Of a stretch of 64,000 nt of DNA, positions 36,942 through 45,057 are shown piece after piece. The position numbers and the translations under genes are program-made. Position 1 is the stretch's first letter. Each line of letters begins with the position of its first letter. The stretch comes from Anaerococcus rubeinfantis (lineage in GTDB: Bacteria; Bacillota; Clostridia; Tissierellales; Peptoniphilaceae), in the NCBI RefSeq assembly GCF_001487145.1, contig NZ_LN913016.1, positions 372,001 through 436,000 of the forward strand, given 5' to 3'. The notes beneath the pieces are model-generated. The model did no database searches and was not told the DNA's origin. It was given only the letters and a program-made list of their open reading frames with translations.

Positions 36942-37625
36942 ATGATAATAGCTATTGGTGGCGGAGAAATATCCCAAAATGAAACATACGAGATAGATAA
37001 ATTTATTGTCCAGTCATCAAAAAAAGAAAATCCAAATTTTCTATTCATTCCGACAGCAAGTAAAGATGCTGAGACTTATGTAGATACCATCAATAATTTA
37101 TACGAGAGCTTAGGATGTAAAACTGATACCTTGTATTTATCTAACGCAAAAGTAAACAAGGAAGAGATGAATCAAAAGATAGAAAATGCGGACATCATCT
37201 ATGTTGGTGGTGGAAATACTGCTTATATGATGCAAGTTTGGAGACGATATTCTGTAGATAAGGCACTAATTAGAGCTTATAAAAGCGGAAAGGTACTCTC
37301 TGGTTTAAGTGCTGGTTCTATATGTTGGTTTATTGCAGGTCATAGTGATAGTGAGTTTATAGAAGATATTGAAAACCCAAAACATAAATGGGTTAAAGGT
37401 CTAGGCATTATTCCTTATTTACATTGTCCTCATTATGATGAGCCAGAAAGAGTAGGTTTTGATGAATTCTATTCTGGACAGATAACGTCTGCTATAGCAA
37501 TAGAAAATCAGGTAGCAATTGTTTGGGAGAATTATGAGATTAACGTTATTAAATCTAACCATAATAAAAACGCATATAAACTTTCTTGGAGTGATACATG
37601 TTTGAATAAAGAAGTATTATTATAA
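36942..37625 (+). CDS. Peptidase E-like protein (S51 family)
   Basis: A 227-residue class I glutamine amidotransferase-fold protein of the S51 (dipeptidase E) family. It has ADIIYVGGGNTAYMMQVW and the nucleophile elbow LSGLSAGSICWF with the catalytic Ser, then HCPHYDEPERVGF carrying the His. S51 enzymes cut Asp-X dipeptides; substrate here is unproven. GAGGAG lies before the ATG; a -10 TATAAT lies at 36853-36858. R1 copy 4 begins just after the stop. The 270-bp gap before it (36670-36941) shows only promoter-like sites. Confidence 0.88.
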   Translation: MIIAIGGGEISQNETYEIDKFIVQSSKKENPNFLFIPTASKDAETYVDTINNLYESLGCKTDTLYLSNAKVNKEEMNQKIENADIIYVGGGNTAYMMQVWRRYSVDKALIRAYKSGKVLSGLSAGSICWFIAGHSDSEFIEDIENPKHKWVKGLGIIPYLHCPHYDEPERVGFDEFYSGQITSAIAIENQVAIVWENYEINVIKSNHNKNAYKLSWSDTCLNKEVLL

Positions 37626-37628
37626 TAC

Positions 37629-37782
37629 TTTTTCTCCAGTACTGGGACTGGAACTGGGACGGGACTCAAAATTTGAAAACGTCCTTTAATTAGGTGGATG
37701 TAGTTGTATTAGAAAAAATAGAATCTAGTATTTTGAATGGTTTGGGATATATCGGACGTTTGGAAAAGAAGAATGGGAATAG
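37629..37782 (+). repeat. R1 right-end repeat, copy 4, with exact guaA core
   Basis: The usual R1 landmarks, with an extra GGAACT in the GGGACT run, ending in GAATGGGAATAG (37771-37782), identical to the last 12 bases of guaA. Confidence 0.78.
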
Positions 37783-37885
37783 TCCCACTATCTATGGGTG
37801 ACCGATGCCAAAGCATCGGTCATTTTCGAGGCGAACGAAGTGAGTCCGAAAAACTAAGTGAGAAAACTCACAAGAGTTTTCGAGA
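37771..37885 (+). ncRNA. H4-H6 hairpin block, copy 4, fused directly to R1
   Basis: After the core come TGACCGATGC-CAAA-GCATCGGTCA (perfect 10 bp), TTTTCG...CGAAAA, GTGAGTCCGAAAAACTAAGTGAG and GAAAACTC-ACAA-GAGTTTTC followed by GAGAGGA. H6 differs from copies 1 and 2 in both strands. H1-H3 is absent: the junction is what recombination between the two cores of copy 1 would give. Confidence 0.55.
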
Positions 37886-37894
37886 GGACAGCGT

Positions 37895-38055
37895 TAAAAA
37901 TTTCTAAAATTCCTTAATTACAAGTTATGTAGATAGTACAAAATGGCTACTGGTACTAAAATGGTACTGGAAGTAAAAAAGAATAAATTGAATAATAGTT
38001 CCAAGCTGTTAAAAAAATAAAAGCTCTAATCTTAGGGACTAGAGCTTTTATTTAT
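37895..38055 (+). repeat. R2 left-end repeat, copy E, with a different terminator
   Basis: It resembles copy B closely (TTTCTAAAAT, CTTAATTACAAG, GGTACTGGAAGTAAAAAAGA). It then switches to an unrelated terminator AAAAGCTCTA/TAGAGCTTTT (38019-38049). Confidence 0.62.
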
Positions 38056-38075
38056 AATGTAAAAATGGGTGTACA

Positions 38076-38444
38076 ATGGTTATTTTAGAGAAGATTTCAT
38101 TTTAACTTGAGGAAGTTATTTATGAATATTATCCGGAAGGGGAAACTGAATTTCCAGGTATGATTGTCGCAGATTTGAAAGAAAGAAAAGTTTTTCTTAA
38201 ACAAAGCTCACAAAATGATTTCTATAGAGAAATCTTTGGAGCAGAGCTTAATGATATGAGGGATAGTATTAATAAGATGCGAGTTGAAAATGGCGAAGAG
38301 CCATATACTGAGGAAGAACTACCCATTTGTAATCCTGATAAAGATTATGGTGGTTATGTATATGCAGAAAAAGCTTTATCTAAACTTGAAGAATTTCTTG
38401 GAACTAATGATTTCAGAGATGAATGTATAGTTGCTTGGTATTAG
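38076..38444 (+). pseudogene. Small acidic protein with an early stop
   Basis: From ATG at 38076 the frame reads MVILEKISF, TAA at 38103, then LEEVIYEYYPEGETEFPGMIVADLKERKVFLKQ... to 38444. Translation might restart at ATG 38160 (94 residues). I do not recognise the family; the acidic, compact sequence resembles small immunity-type proteins. One base change probably broke it. Confidence 0.5.
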
Positions 38445-38631
38445 CAAAAATTATTAAAACTCTATTACTTTAGGCTAATGTTTTTGAATTTTAATTTTTT
38501 AAAATAATATGAGTCATTAAGAATAATCGGAAAGATACTAATTGTAATCTCAATAATATTGTTCTTTGTAAAATATTTTTAAAAGAATGAATGGGAGATA
38601 TAAACTTAATAAGTTTAATAAAATTTCTACT

Positions 38632-38665
38632 AAAGGATAGGCATGAGCTTATCCTTTTTTTTTTG
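38632..38665 (+). terminator. Intrinsic terminator
   Basis: AAAGGATA (38632-38639) pairs with TATCCTTT (about 38650) around GGCATGAGCT, followed by a long T-run. It belongs to the gene-poor stretch 38445-38750. Confidence 0.8.
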
Positions 38666-38750
38666 CAACTTATGAGATTTAAAAAACTTCCTTATGCTAT
38701 AATGAAAATAAATAAATGTTTTAATTAGTAAGGTTGATAGTTGATAGTCG

Positions 38751-38888
38751 AAAGAAGCAAATCTTCAAAGGACGCAACTTAATTCTTATTGCAATAAAAA
38801 AGTTAAAAGAATTGATTTGAAAACTATAGCAAAGATTTGTTGTGTTCTTGAGTGTAAGGTTGAAGAAATTATTGCTTATGTTAGGTAA
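38751..38888 (+). pseudogene. Truncated copy of the small Cro/CI regulator
   Basis: Reads KEANLQRTQLNSYCNKKVKR, DLKTIAKICCVLECKVEEI, to a stop. It matches the C-terminal two thirds of the regulator at 20849-21064. The first 25 or so codons are missing. Confidence 0.78.
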
Positions 38889-38892
38889 TAAA

Positions 38893-39165
38893 ATGAATAG
38901 ATACGAAATTATTCAAAAAATAGGTGAGATGTATCAGATTGGTAATACTGAATCATGAGAATTTAGTTATGTTCAAGAACTTAAAACAGTTTGAAAAAAT
39001 ATAAAAGATTACCAAAAAGGAGACACAGTTACAAACCATCAATACTTAGACATAAGATTTGAAAATGATAGATTAGTTATATTAGTAGAAATAAAAAATA
39101 AAAATAAGGATGGAATGATTTTTACAGTAAATTTATAAAATGATTTAGAAAAAATATTACAATAA
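38893..39165 (+). pseudogene. Decayed N-terminus of an HsdM-like methylase
   Basis: From ATG the frame reads MNRYEIIQKIGEMYQIG, TGA, EFSYVQELKTV, TGA, then DYQKGDTVTNHQYLDIRFEN and LVILVEIKNK, with a TAA before the end. It resembles the N-terminal region (HsdR_N-like) of methylases and follows the same regulator type as the broken methylase at 21065. Both TGA codons sit where Trp is likely, but TGA is a stop in this genome. Confidence 0.6.
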
Positions 39166-39185
39166 AAAACAAGGGAGGGATAAAT

Positions 39186-39731
39186 ATGAAATACATACCA
39201 GTAAGTTTTGAAATGAAAGATGGTAGGATTTGCCAAATTAGAGAAATTCAAGTAAAAGATGCTGCAGAAACTATTGAATATTTGAAGACTGTTATGGGAG
39301 AATCTAACTTTTTAACCTCTTATCCAGAAGAAATAGCTCTGACTGTTGAACAGGAAGAGAAGATGATAAAAGGTTTTAATGAATCTGAGGACATTCTTAT
39401 GATTATAGCAGAGTTTGATGGAAGATTGATTGCAAGTGCTCAGATTTCAAGATCAAAAAAAATAAAAATGCGTCATCGAGGTTATGTCGCTGTTACAGTG
39501 CTGAAAGAATTTTGGAACTTAGGAATAGGAAAGAAGATGCTCCTTTGTCTTGAAGACTATGCTAAGGAATGGGGCCTTACCCAAATTGAACTGGACTATT
39601 TCTCAGGTAATAAAAGAGGTCAGATTCTTTATGAGAAACTAGGATTCGTCAAAGTGGGGGAAATTCCAGGAGCATTTATTTTGAGGGATGGAACACGTTA
39701 CAATAATATAACGATGGTAAAAAGTATCTAA
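39186..39731 (+). CDS. GNAT-family N-acetyltransferase
   Basis: A 181-residue acetyltransferase. Family features are [20 protein letters not shown]-type N-terminus, [21 protein letters not shown], the acetyl-CoA loop [18 protein letters not shown] and the tail [16 protein letters not shown]. It resembles YhhY/phosphinothricin-type GNATs; substrate unknown. GGGAGGG precedes the ATG. It is the last gene of the array and is intact. Confidence 0.87.
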   Translation: MKYIPVSFEMKDGRICQIREIQVKDAAETIEYLKTVMGESNFLTSYPEEIALTVEQEEKMIKGFNESEDILMIIAEFDGRLIASAQISRSKKIKMRHRGYVAVTVLKEFWNLGIGKKMLLCLEDYAKEWGLTQIELDYFSGNKRGQILYEKLGFVKVGEIPGAFILRDGTRYNNITMVKSI

Positions 39732-39840
39732 ATAAATTTCCAAAGTATAAATTTTTCTGTTAAAGCGATTAATAATACGATCAATAGATAGAAAAAATAG
39801 TGTTTGAAAGCATTAATAATACTATAGGATTTATATTGTG

Positions 39841-39976
39841 GTGCTTGTGCTGGGACTGTACTTAAAACTTGAAAACGTCCTATAATTAGGTGGATTTAGT
39901 GGTATTAGAAAAAATAGAATCTTTTATTTTGAATAGTTGGGATATATCGGACGTTTGGAAAAGAAGAATGGGAATA
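39841..39976 (+). repeat. R1 right-end repeat, copy 5, with core
   Basis: A slightly shorter start (TGCTGGGACTG), then TTGAAAACGTCCTATAATTA, GGTGGATTTAGTGG, TTTGGAAAAGAAGAATGGGA. It ends in GAATGGGAATA (39966-39976). Confidence 0.75.
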
Positions 39977-40120
39977 AAAATAGATAGAAGAGCTATTTTT
40001 ATGTCATGACCAAATTTTTGAAATGAAATTTCAAAAATTTTAGGTCTGGCCCTTCTGTAATTAAAAAAGTAAAATGCGACGAAAAGGAGCATTTTGATTT
40101 TTTTATTACTAATGGGAATA
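39974..40120 (+). ncRNA. H1-H3 hairpin block, copy 3, ending in the last core
   Basis: H1 is ATAAAAATAG/CTATTTTTAT. H2 is GACC plus AAATTTTTGAAAT/ATTTCAAAAATTT plus GGTC. After GGCCCTTCT comes H3, a long A/T stem (GTAAT...AAAATGC with GCATTTT...ATTAC) capped by GACGAAAAGGA, one base from the loop in copies 1 and 2. AATGGGAATA at 40111-40120 follows and is the putative right end (attR) of the whole array. No H4-H6 or R2 follows. Confidence 0.58.
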
Positions 40121-40243
40121 AAGATACAAGATTACTTGAAAGGGAGATGCCTAAAAATACACATTTATCGTGGTGTGAAATGATTAAAAATCATTGAAAT
40201 TAACCCAGTTCCCTTCCAAAACCCTTCCAGGATTTTGGATATT

Positions 40244-40278
40244 AAATGCAAGATTGATAATTCATCTTGCATTTTTTT
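40244..40278 (+). terminator. Intrinsic terminator beyond the array
   Basis: AAATGCAAGAT (40244-40254) pairs with ATCTTGCATTT (40264-40274) and runs into Ts. It lies about 125 bases after the last core, so it may be the original terminator of guaA before the insertions. Confidence 0.82.
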
Positions 40279-40375
40279 GTTTTCACTTTAGGAAGTTGAG
40301 CGAACGTAAGAGAGAAAAACAAAAAAACACCTGCTATGCAGATGGATGAAAAGCTTTAGCTACAAGCACCAAAAA

Positions 40376-40590
40376 ACCCCTTGTTATATAATTGTGTTAA
40401 TCACATGCACAATTAAAACAAGGAGGTTAAATTGGATAAGAATAGTCTATAGTATAATAGGTGAAAATGCAAATATCATGTGAAGTTTGCACCCAAATAT
40501 AGAAGACAAGCAATGTATGCTAAATCAATTAAAATAAGATTAATTCATAAGTCAATAAGTGTAAAGGAATGCTGTTATCTGTTTACTGGT
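40376..40590 (+). pseudogene. IS200-type transposase remnant with left-end hairpin
   Basis: A hairpin CCTTGTT...ATTGTG / CACAAT...AACAAGG (40379-40423) precedes AGGAGG and a TTG. The frame then reads DKNSL-stop-YNR-stop-KCKYHVKFAPKYRRQAMY, the hallmark start of IS200 TnpA (K-Y-H-x-x-F-x-P-K-Y-R-R). Later parts are deleted. The rest of 39732-40741 outside R1, the hairpins and the terminator shows nothing certain. Confidence 0.75.
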
Positions 40591-40741
40591 TAGTTAGTAA
40601 ATTAAAAAGCAGTTTAAGTATTTGGGGTGCGTGTGATAGAATATTCGATAACACCAATATGAATGTTCCTATTTGAGATTTAGAGGCACTTTGTAAACTG
40701 TCAGTTGAGCTGCTAGTCTTGATTTTATTATAGGTCCTTTT

Positions 40742-42484
40742 TTACATATTTTTAATTAATTCAAAAAGCTCGATGGCTGCGGATCTTGGGCCTTCGAATT
40801 CCATGTGGCTTAGGCCTAATTGGGTTTTTATTGTTCCTACTTTTATATTATTTTCAAATAAGTTGTCAAAATATTTATCCAAAAGTTTGTCGCATTCTTT
40901 TCTTTTTTGAACTGGGCCAAATGGATTTGCGAAATATGTTTGTACAAGGCCTGTTTCTGTTGTTGTTCCTTTGGCAAGTCTTGCACCTCTTTTAAAAATT
41001 CTTAGGGCTTCTTCTTTTGTATCAAAAATTTCAATTGAATCACAGCCATCAAGAACTGCTGAATAATTATCAGCGTATAGGAAAAAATCTACTTGGTATC
41101 CTAAATTTATTTCATCAAAAGTTGCAACTGGCATGATTAATCTTGAATTTATTTTATCTGGATTCATAAAAATTGACCTGTCAATTTGTTTAAATGCGTA
41201 TCCTGCATCAAGGTCATCAAGCCTTACAAAAGCACCAATTTCTGTTCCGTAAGCGTAAACTTTTCCGTTTTTTATTCTAAATGAGCCCATATCGTCAAAG
41301 ACTATGGTCATTTCTTTTATATAATCTTTGGCAAGAGTTCTGAAAGCTTCTATCGATTCACTTTTTCCTGCTCCACTGTCACCAAGAATTACTATATTTA
41401 CTGTTTTATTATTTTGTAAAACTACAGAAAGTCCAGCACCGTGGATAGGTAAATATTCTTTTCTAATATTTATAACATTATTTAAAGTAAGAACCATTTT
41501 CTTCAAATATCCAAAATAATCAACTTCATCAGAATATGCAACGTATCCTACATATAATTTATTTTCTTTATCATAATAAAAAGAATTTTTTCTTTCGCCC
41601 TTATCTTTTGGGCCGTAAATATATATAGCGTCTGGTTTTTTATTTTCGATTTCTTTTACATCTGCTAGCTCAAAAAGGTTTGATGCAGAAACACCGTGGG
41701 TTAGTAAATCTCTGTGAAAATAAATATAAATTAAATTATCTCCAACTTTTGCAGGATAGCAAAAAAAGTGAGGGGAATTTATGTTAGAATCTAAAATTGG
41801 ATTTTCATAAACTTCCTCAAAAACTCCATCTCTTTTGTTTGATTTTGTGTAGGTTATGTATGGGGTTTCGATCATAACTTGGGTTATAAAAGGTATATCA
41901 TTTAAACTTTGGTAAATTTCTGGATATTTTTTGTCAAATTTTCTAATCATAATTGAGGCATCGGCAGCGGCTGGTACTTGTCTGTAAACTTTTGGCCATT
42001 CTCCCAAAACGCTCATCTCGATTCTTCTATAGGCTTGAAGAATCATATTTTTTAATTTTTCATTTATTTCAACAAAATTTACAACTCCAACCCCTCTAGA
42101 ATCTTCTTTTTGTTCGATGATTGAATATCTTTCCAAATTTCTCCAATAATTATAAAATTCTTCAACAATTTTTAATACACCATCTTTTTCCTTATTTAAA
42201 TTGTGATATTTATTAATTTTCGAAGAAATCTCATCAATATTCATAACTGTAAGAAGTTTTAGAATATCTACAAGTTCTCTTGCAAGGGAGTCCACTGAAG
42301 AGTTTATAAAAAATTGTTCTATATAAGCATAAACCCTTGTTGAATCTTTCTTGTGATAATTTATAAATGATTTTGTCAAATCAAGAAAAGATTCACTATT
42401 TAAAAGCTCATTTACATCATTAAAAAATTGCTCTGACAAATTAAGGATAGCCTTGTTGCCAGTTATTGAAAATTCTTTACTCAT
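40742..42484 (-). CDS. Phosphoenolpyruvate carboxykinase-like protein
   Basis: A 580-residue protein whose C-terminal half has the PEP carboxykinase/HPr-kinase type P-loop VILGDSGAGKSESIEAF (about residue 370), then VFDDMGSFRI as the metal-binding strand, and GAFVRLDDLD and LVQTYFANPFGPV. The N-terminal 300 residues are poorly conserved. Homologues in this family of anaerobes are often named PEP carboxykinase, but the divergent N-terminus and short length of matched motifs leave the reaction unproven. It reads toward the array and stands alone. Confidence 0.7.
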   Translation of the reverse strand: MSKEFSITGNKAILNLSEQFFNDVNELLNSESFLDLTKSFINYHKKDSTRVYAYIEQFFINSSVDSLARELVDILKLLTVMNIDEISSKINKYHNLNKEKDGVLKIVEEFYNYWRNLERYSIIEQKEDSRGVGVVNFVEINEKLKNMILQAYRRIEMSVLGEWPKVYRQVPAAADASIMIRKFDKKYPEIYQSLNDIPFITQVMIETPYITYTKSNKRDGVFEEVYENPILDSNINSPHFFCYPAKVGDNLIYIYFHRDLLTHGVSASNLFELADVKEIENKKPDAIYIYGPKDKGERKNSFYYDKENKLYVGYVAYSDEVDYFGYLKKMVLTLNNVINIRKEYLPIHGAGLSVVLQNNKTVNIVILGDSGAGKSESIEAFRTLAKDYIKEMTIVFDDMGSFRIKNGKVYAYGTEIGAFVRLDDLDAGYAFKQIDRSIFMNPDKINSRLIMPVATFDEINLGYQVDFFLYADNYSAVLDGCDSIEIFDTKEEALRIFKRGARLAKGTTTETGLVQTYFANPFGPVQKRKECDKLLDKYFDNLFENNIKVGTIKTQLGLSHMEFEGPRSAAIELFELIKNM

Positions 42485-42842
42485 TTTTTCTCACTTTCTT
42501 TATTCTTTTCCATTTTTATTTATAATTTTACTAATTATATATCAAATTAAAGTAAAAAACAAGAAAAAAACTTTTCGAATAAAATTTACAATTTATTGAG
42601 GGTGAAAATTTTTTCGAAAAGCTATATAAATGTATATTTAATTTTAAAAAAGACTAATAGAAGAAAGAGTTTCAAGATTGATTATATATGGTTTTACTAG
42701 TCTAATATCTTTAACTTTTTATGTTAAAGATAGCTTGCAACATGACTACAAAAATAAAATATTGAAATCAAATTAAATAATATTTTAAAATCAAATTAAT
42801 TTTATCATTCTAAACTAGAATTTCTTTCAAGGAACCTTAAAT
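42485..42842. other. Intergenic region with one hairpin
   Basis: No gene. A perfect 10-bp hairpin TATCTTTAAC/GTTAAAGATA (42706-42732) lies near the 3' end of the SdpI-like gene and may act as its terminator. Promoter-like TATAAT sequences precede the PEPCK-like gene on the minus strand. Confidence 0.5.
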
Positions 42843-43484
42843 TTATTTGGAATTTTTTCTGTAAATAATATATGAATAAATAAAAGTTAGTAAGCAAGAG
42901 ATTACCAAGGATCCAATAAAAGAATAAAAACCAAAATCTAGAGAAATTGTTAAAAATACTAATGATAAAATCCCACTAAGAAAAAACAAAATTCCTGCAA
43001 ATTTTTGAGTTTTTTTCCAAACAAAATCATCTTCCATAGCCCAAGAAGTTCTAAAACCCATAGTGTAGTTTCTTTTTATCTTTGGCATAAATATTCCACT
43101 AACAGTAACTAAAATTGAAAATAATACCAACAAAATTCTTCCTACATCAATATCATCATTAAAAGTTTTCCAAACTGTTAAAGTTACAATCAAAAAATTT
43201 AAAACGGGAATAAATAATAAAAATATGTGCTTGTAAGATTGATCGTGCTTGTCAGATTTAGGATCAAGGCTAATTATTAAAAAAAGTGCTATATAAATTA
43301 AAATCATAAAAATAATAACAAACAAAAGTGCCTTGGTTTTGTTGGCATATAAATTAGCGTTTGAATTTAAATCATAAGAAATTGGAATTCTTTCTGGCAA
43401 TCTGTCATAAAAAATTATGGCAATTATAATTGACAAGGCAAAAATAATTCCAGAAATAAGAAGATTTTTTTTATTTTCTTTCAT
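42843..43484 (-). CDS. SdpI/DUF1648-family membrane protein
   Basis: A 213-residue protein with six hydrophobic helices. The N-terminal DUF1648 segment (FYDRLPERIPISYDLNSNANLYANK) and the SdpI motif (KIKRNYTMGFRTSWAMEDDFVWKKT) are both present. SdpI is the immunity and signal-transducing protein against the SdpC toxin in Bacillus, but most homologues occur without a toxin, as here. AAAAGGAGGTC precedes the ATG on the minus strand. Confidence 0.85.
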   Translation of the reverse strand: MKENKKNLLISGIIFALSIIIAIIFYDRLPERIPISYDLNSNANLYANKTKALLFVIIFMILIYIALFLIISLDPKSDKHDQSYKHIFLLFIPVLNFLIVTLTVWKTFNDDIDVGRILLVLFSILVTVSGIFMPKIKRNYTMGFRTSWAMEDDFVWKKTQKFAGILFFLSGILSLVFLTISLDFGFYSFIGSLVISCLLTFIYSYIIYRKNSK

Positions 43485-43620
43485 TTTGACCTCCTTTTTA
43501 ATTTTTCTAGCTTTATTATATTAAATTTTGGGCTAAAAGTATATCAAAATAAGTTTTATTTCATTTTTATTATTATAAATGCTATAATAATTATGTATGT
43601 GAAATAAAGAAAGGAATGTT

Positions 43621-44997
43621 ATGAGAGAATATGATGTTGTAGTAGTAGGCAGTGGCGCTAGTGGATCTTTTATGGCCTACGAATTTACTAAATTAAATTC
43701 AGATAAAAAAGTTTGTGTAATAGATGAAGGAAGAAAAGTTCAAGCTAGAAAATGTCCTATTTCAGAAGGAAAAGTTGATTCTTGTATTGGATGTAAACCT
43801 TGTAATATAATGTATGGATTTGGTGGAGCAGGAACCTTATCTGATGGAAAATATAATATTACAACAAATTTTGGTGGAGATTTACATAATTATATTGGCG
43901 AAAAGAAGGCTTTGGAATTAATGGAATATGTAGATTCTGTTTTGATGAGTTTTGATAAGGGAGATGCTAAACTTTATTCTACAGAAAATACTGGCCTAAA
44001 AAGAGAATGTCTAAGAAATGATCTTCACTTATTAACAGCAAAAGTTCGTCATTTTGGTACAGAAAGAAATAGAGAAATTTTACAAAAAATCTACGATTAT
44101 GTAAAAGATACCATAGATTTTGAATTTATGACAAAAGTTATAAGTGTAGATTTTGAAGACGGATATTATTTTGTAAAAACTGACAAGAATGAGACAATAA
44201 AATGTAAATATCTTGTTCTTGCTGCAGGAAGATCTGGTTCTAAATGGATTTCAGAAACTTGCCAAGAATTTGATGTAGAAATGAAAAAAAATAGGGTGGA
44301 TATAGGAGTTCGTGTAGAAGTTCCAGCAGAAGTTTTTAAACACATAACTGATAAAGTTTATGAGGCAAAAATTGTTTATCAAACAAAACAATACAATGAC
44401 CTTGTAAGAACATTTTGTATGAATCCATACGGAGAAGTTGTAACAGAAAATACAAATGGAATTATGACAGTAAACGGACATTCATACGCAAACCCAGAAT
44501 TACAGACAGAAAATACAAACTTTGCACTTTTAGTTACAAATAAATTTACAGAACCATTCAAAGATTCAAATGAATACGGTGAATCAATTGCAAGAGTTTC
44601 AAATATGCTCGGTGGCGGAGTTTTGATGCAAAGATTTGGAGATCTTGTAAAGGGAAGAAGATCATCAGAAAGAAGAATGAAAAAATCTTTCTTAAGACCA
44701 ACCCTAAATGCTACAGCTGGAGATTTATCATTAGTAATGCCAAAAAGACAACTAGACGATATAATCGAAATGATTTATGCTCTTGATAAAATTGCCCCAG
44801 GAATGGCAAACGACGATACACTTTTATATGGAATTGAAGTTAAATTTTACAACTCAGTTGTAGAAGTTAATGATAAATTCGAAACAAGCAAGGAAAATTT
44901 ATTTGTTCTTGGGGACGGATCAGGTGTAACACATTCCCTATCTCAAGCATCAGCATCTGGTGTAGAGATGGCAAGAATATTAAATGAAAGAAATTAG
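43621..44997 (+). CDS. FAD-dependent dehydrogenase
   Basis: A 458-residue flavoprotein. The N-terminal Rossmann motif VVVGSGASGSFMAYEF binds FAD. A Cys-rich stretch CPISEGKVDSCIGCKPC follows, then GFGGAGTLSDGKYN, GIGVRVEVPAEVF-type core and the FAD C-terminal motif NLFVLGDGSGVTHSLSQA. It belongs to the large uncharacterised FAD-dependent dehydrogenase family (YtfP/DUF-type); substrate unknown. A -10 TATAAT lies at 43583-43588. It is monocistronic. Confidence 0.85.
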   Translation: MREYDVVVVGSGASGSFMAYEFTKLNSDKKVCVIDEGRKVQARKCPISEGKVDSCIGCKPCNIMYGFGGAGTLSDGKYNITTNFGGDLHNYIGEKKALELMEYVDSVLMSFDKGDAKLYSTENTGLKRECLRNDLHLLTAKVRHFGTERNREILQKIYDYVKDTIDFEFMTKVISVDFEDGYYFVKTDKNETIKCKYLVLAAGRSGSKWISETCQEFDVEMKKNRVDIGVRVEVPAEVFKHITDKVYEAKIVYQTKQYNDLVRTFCMNPYGEVVTENTNGIMTVNGHSYANPELQTENTNFALLVTNKFTEPFKDSNEYGESIARVSNMLGGGVLMQRFGDLVKGRRSSERRMKKSFLRPTLNATAGDLSLVMPKRQLDDIIEMIYALDKIAPGMANDDTLLYGIEVKFYNSVVEVNDKFETSKENLFVLGDGSGVTHSLSQASASGVEMARILNERN

Positions 44998-45016
44998 AAA
45001 AAATCAAAATAAAAAT

Positions 45017-45045
45017 TTGACAAGAATTAGAAATTCATGTATCAT
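45017..45045 (+). promoter_or_regulatory. Promoter of the infC-rpmI-rplT operon
   Basis: TTGACA (45017-45022), exactly 17 bases, TATCAT (45040-45045). It lies upstream of the leader attenuator. Confidence 0.75.
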
Positions 45046-45057
45046 AACAAAAGAGAG

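Noticed and set aside
38893-39165. TGA read as Trp (alternative genetic code)
   Set aside because: TGA ends era and other genes in this window, and this region also has a TAA and a truncated regulator beside it. Decay is the simpler explanation.
11195-40120. CRISPR array or integron attC array
   Set aside because: Repeats are kilobases apart and 100-200 bp long, with genes between. There is no short regular spacing, no cas genes and no integron-type integrase.
40600-40741. Possible C-terminal fragment of an Xre regulator (DLEALCKLSVELL)
   Set aside because: Too short, with a stop just before it; could be chance in A/T-rich DNA.
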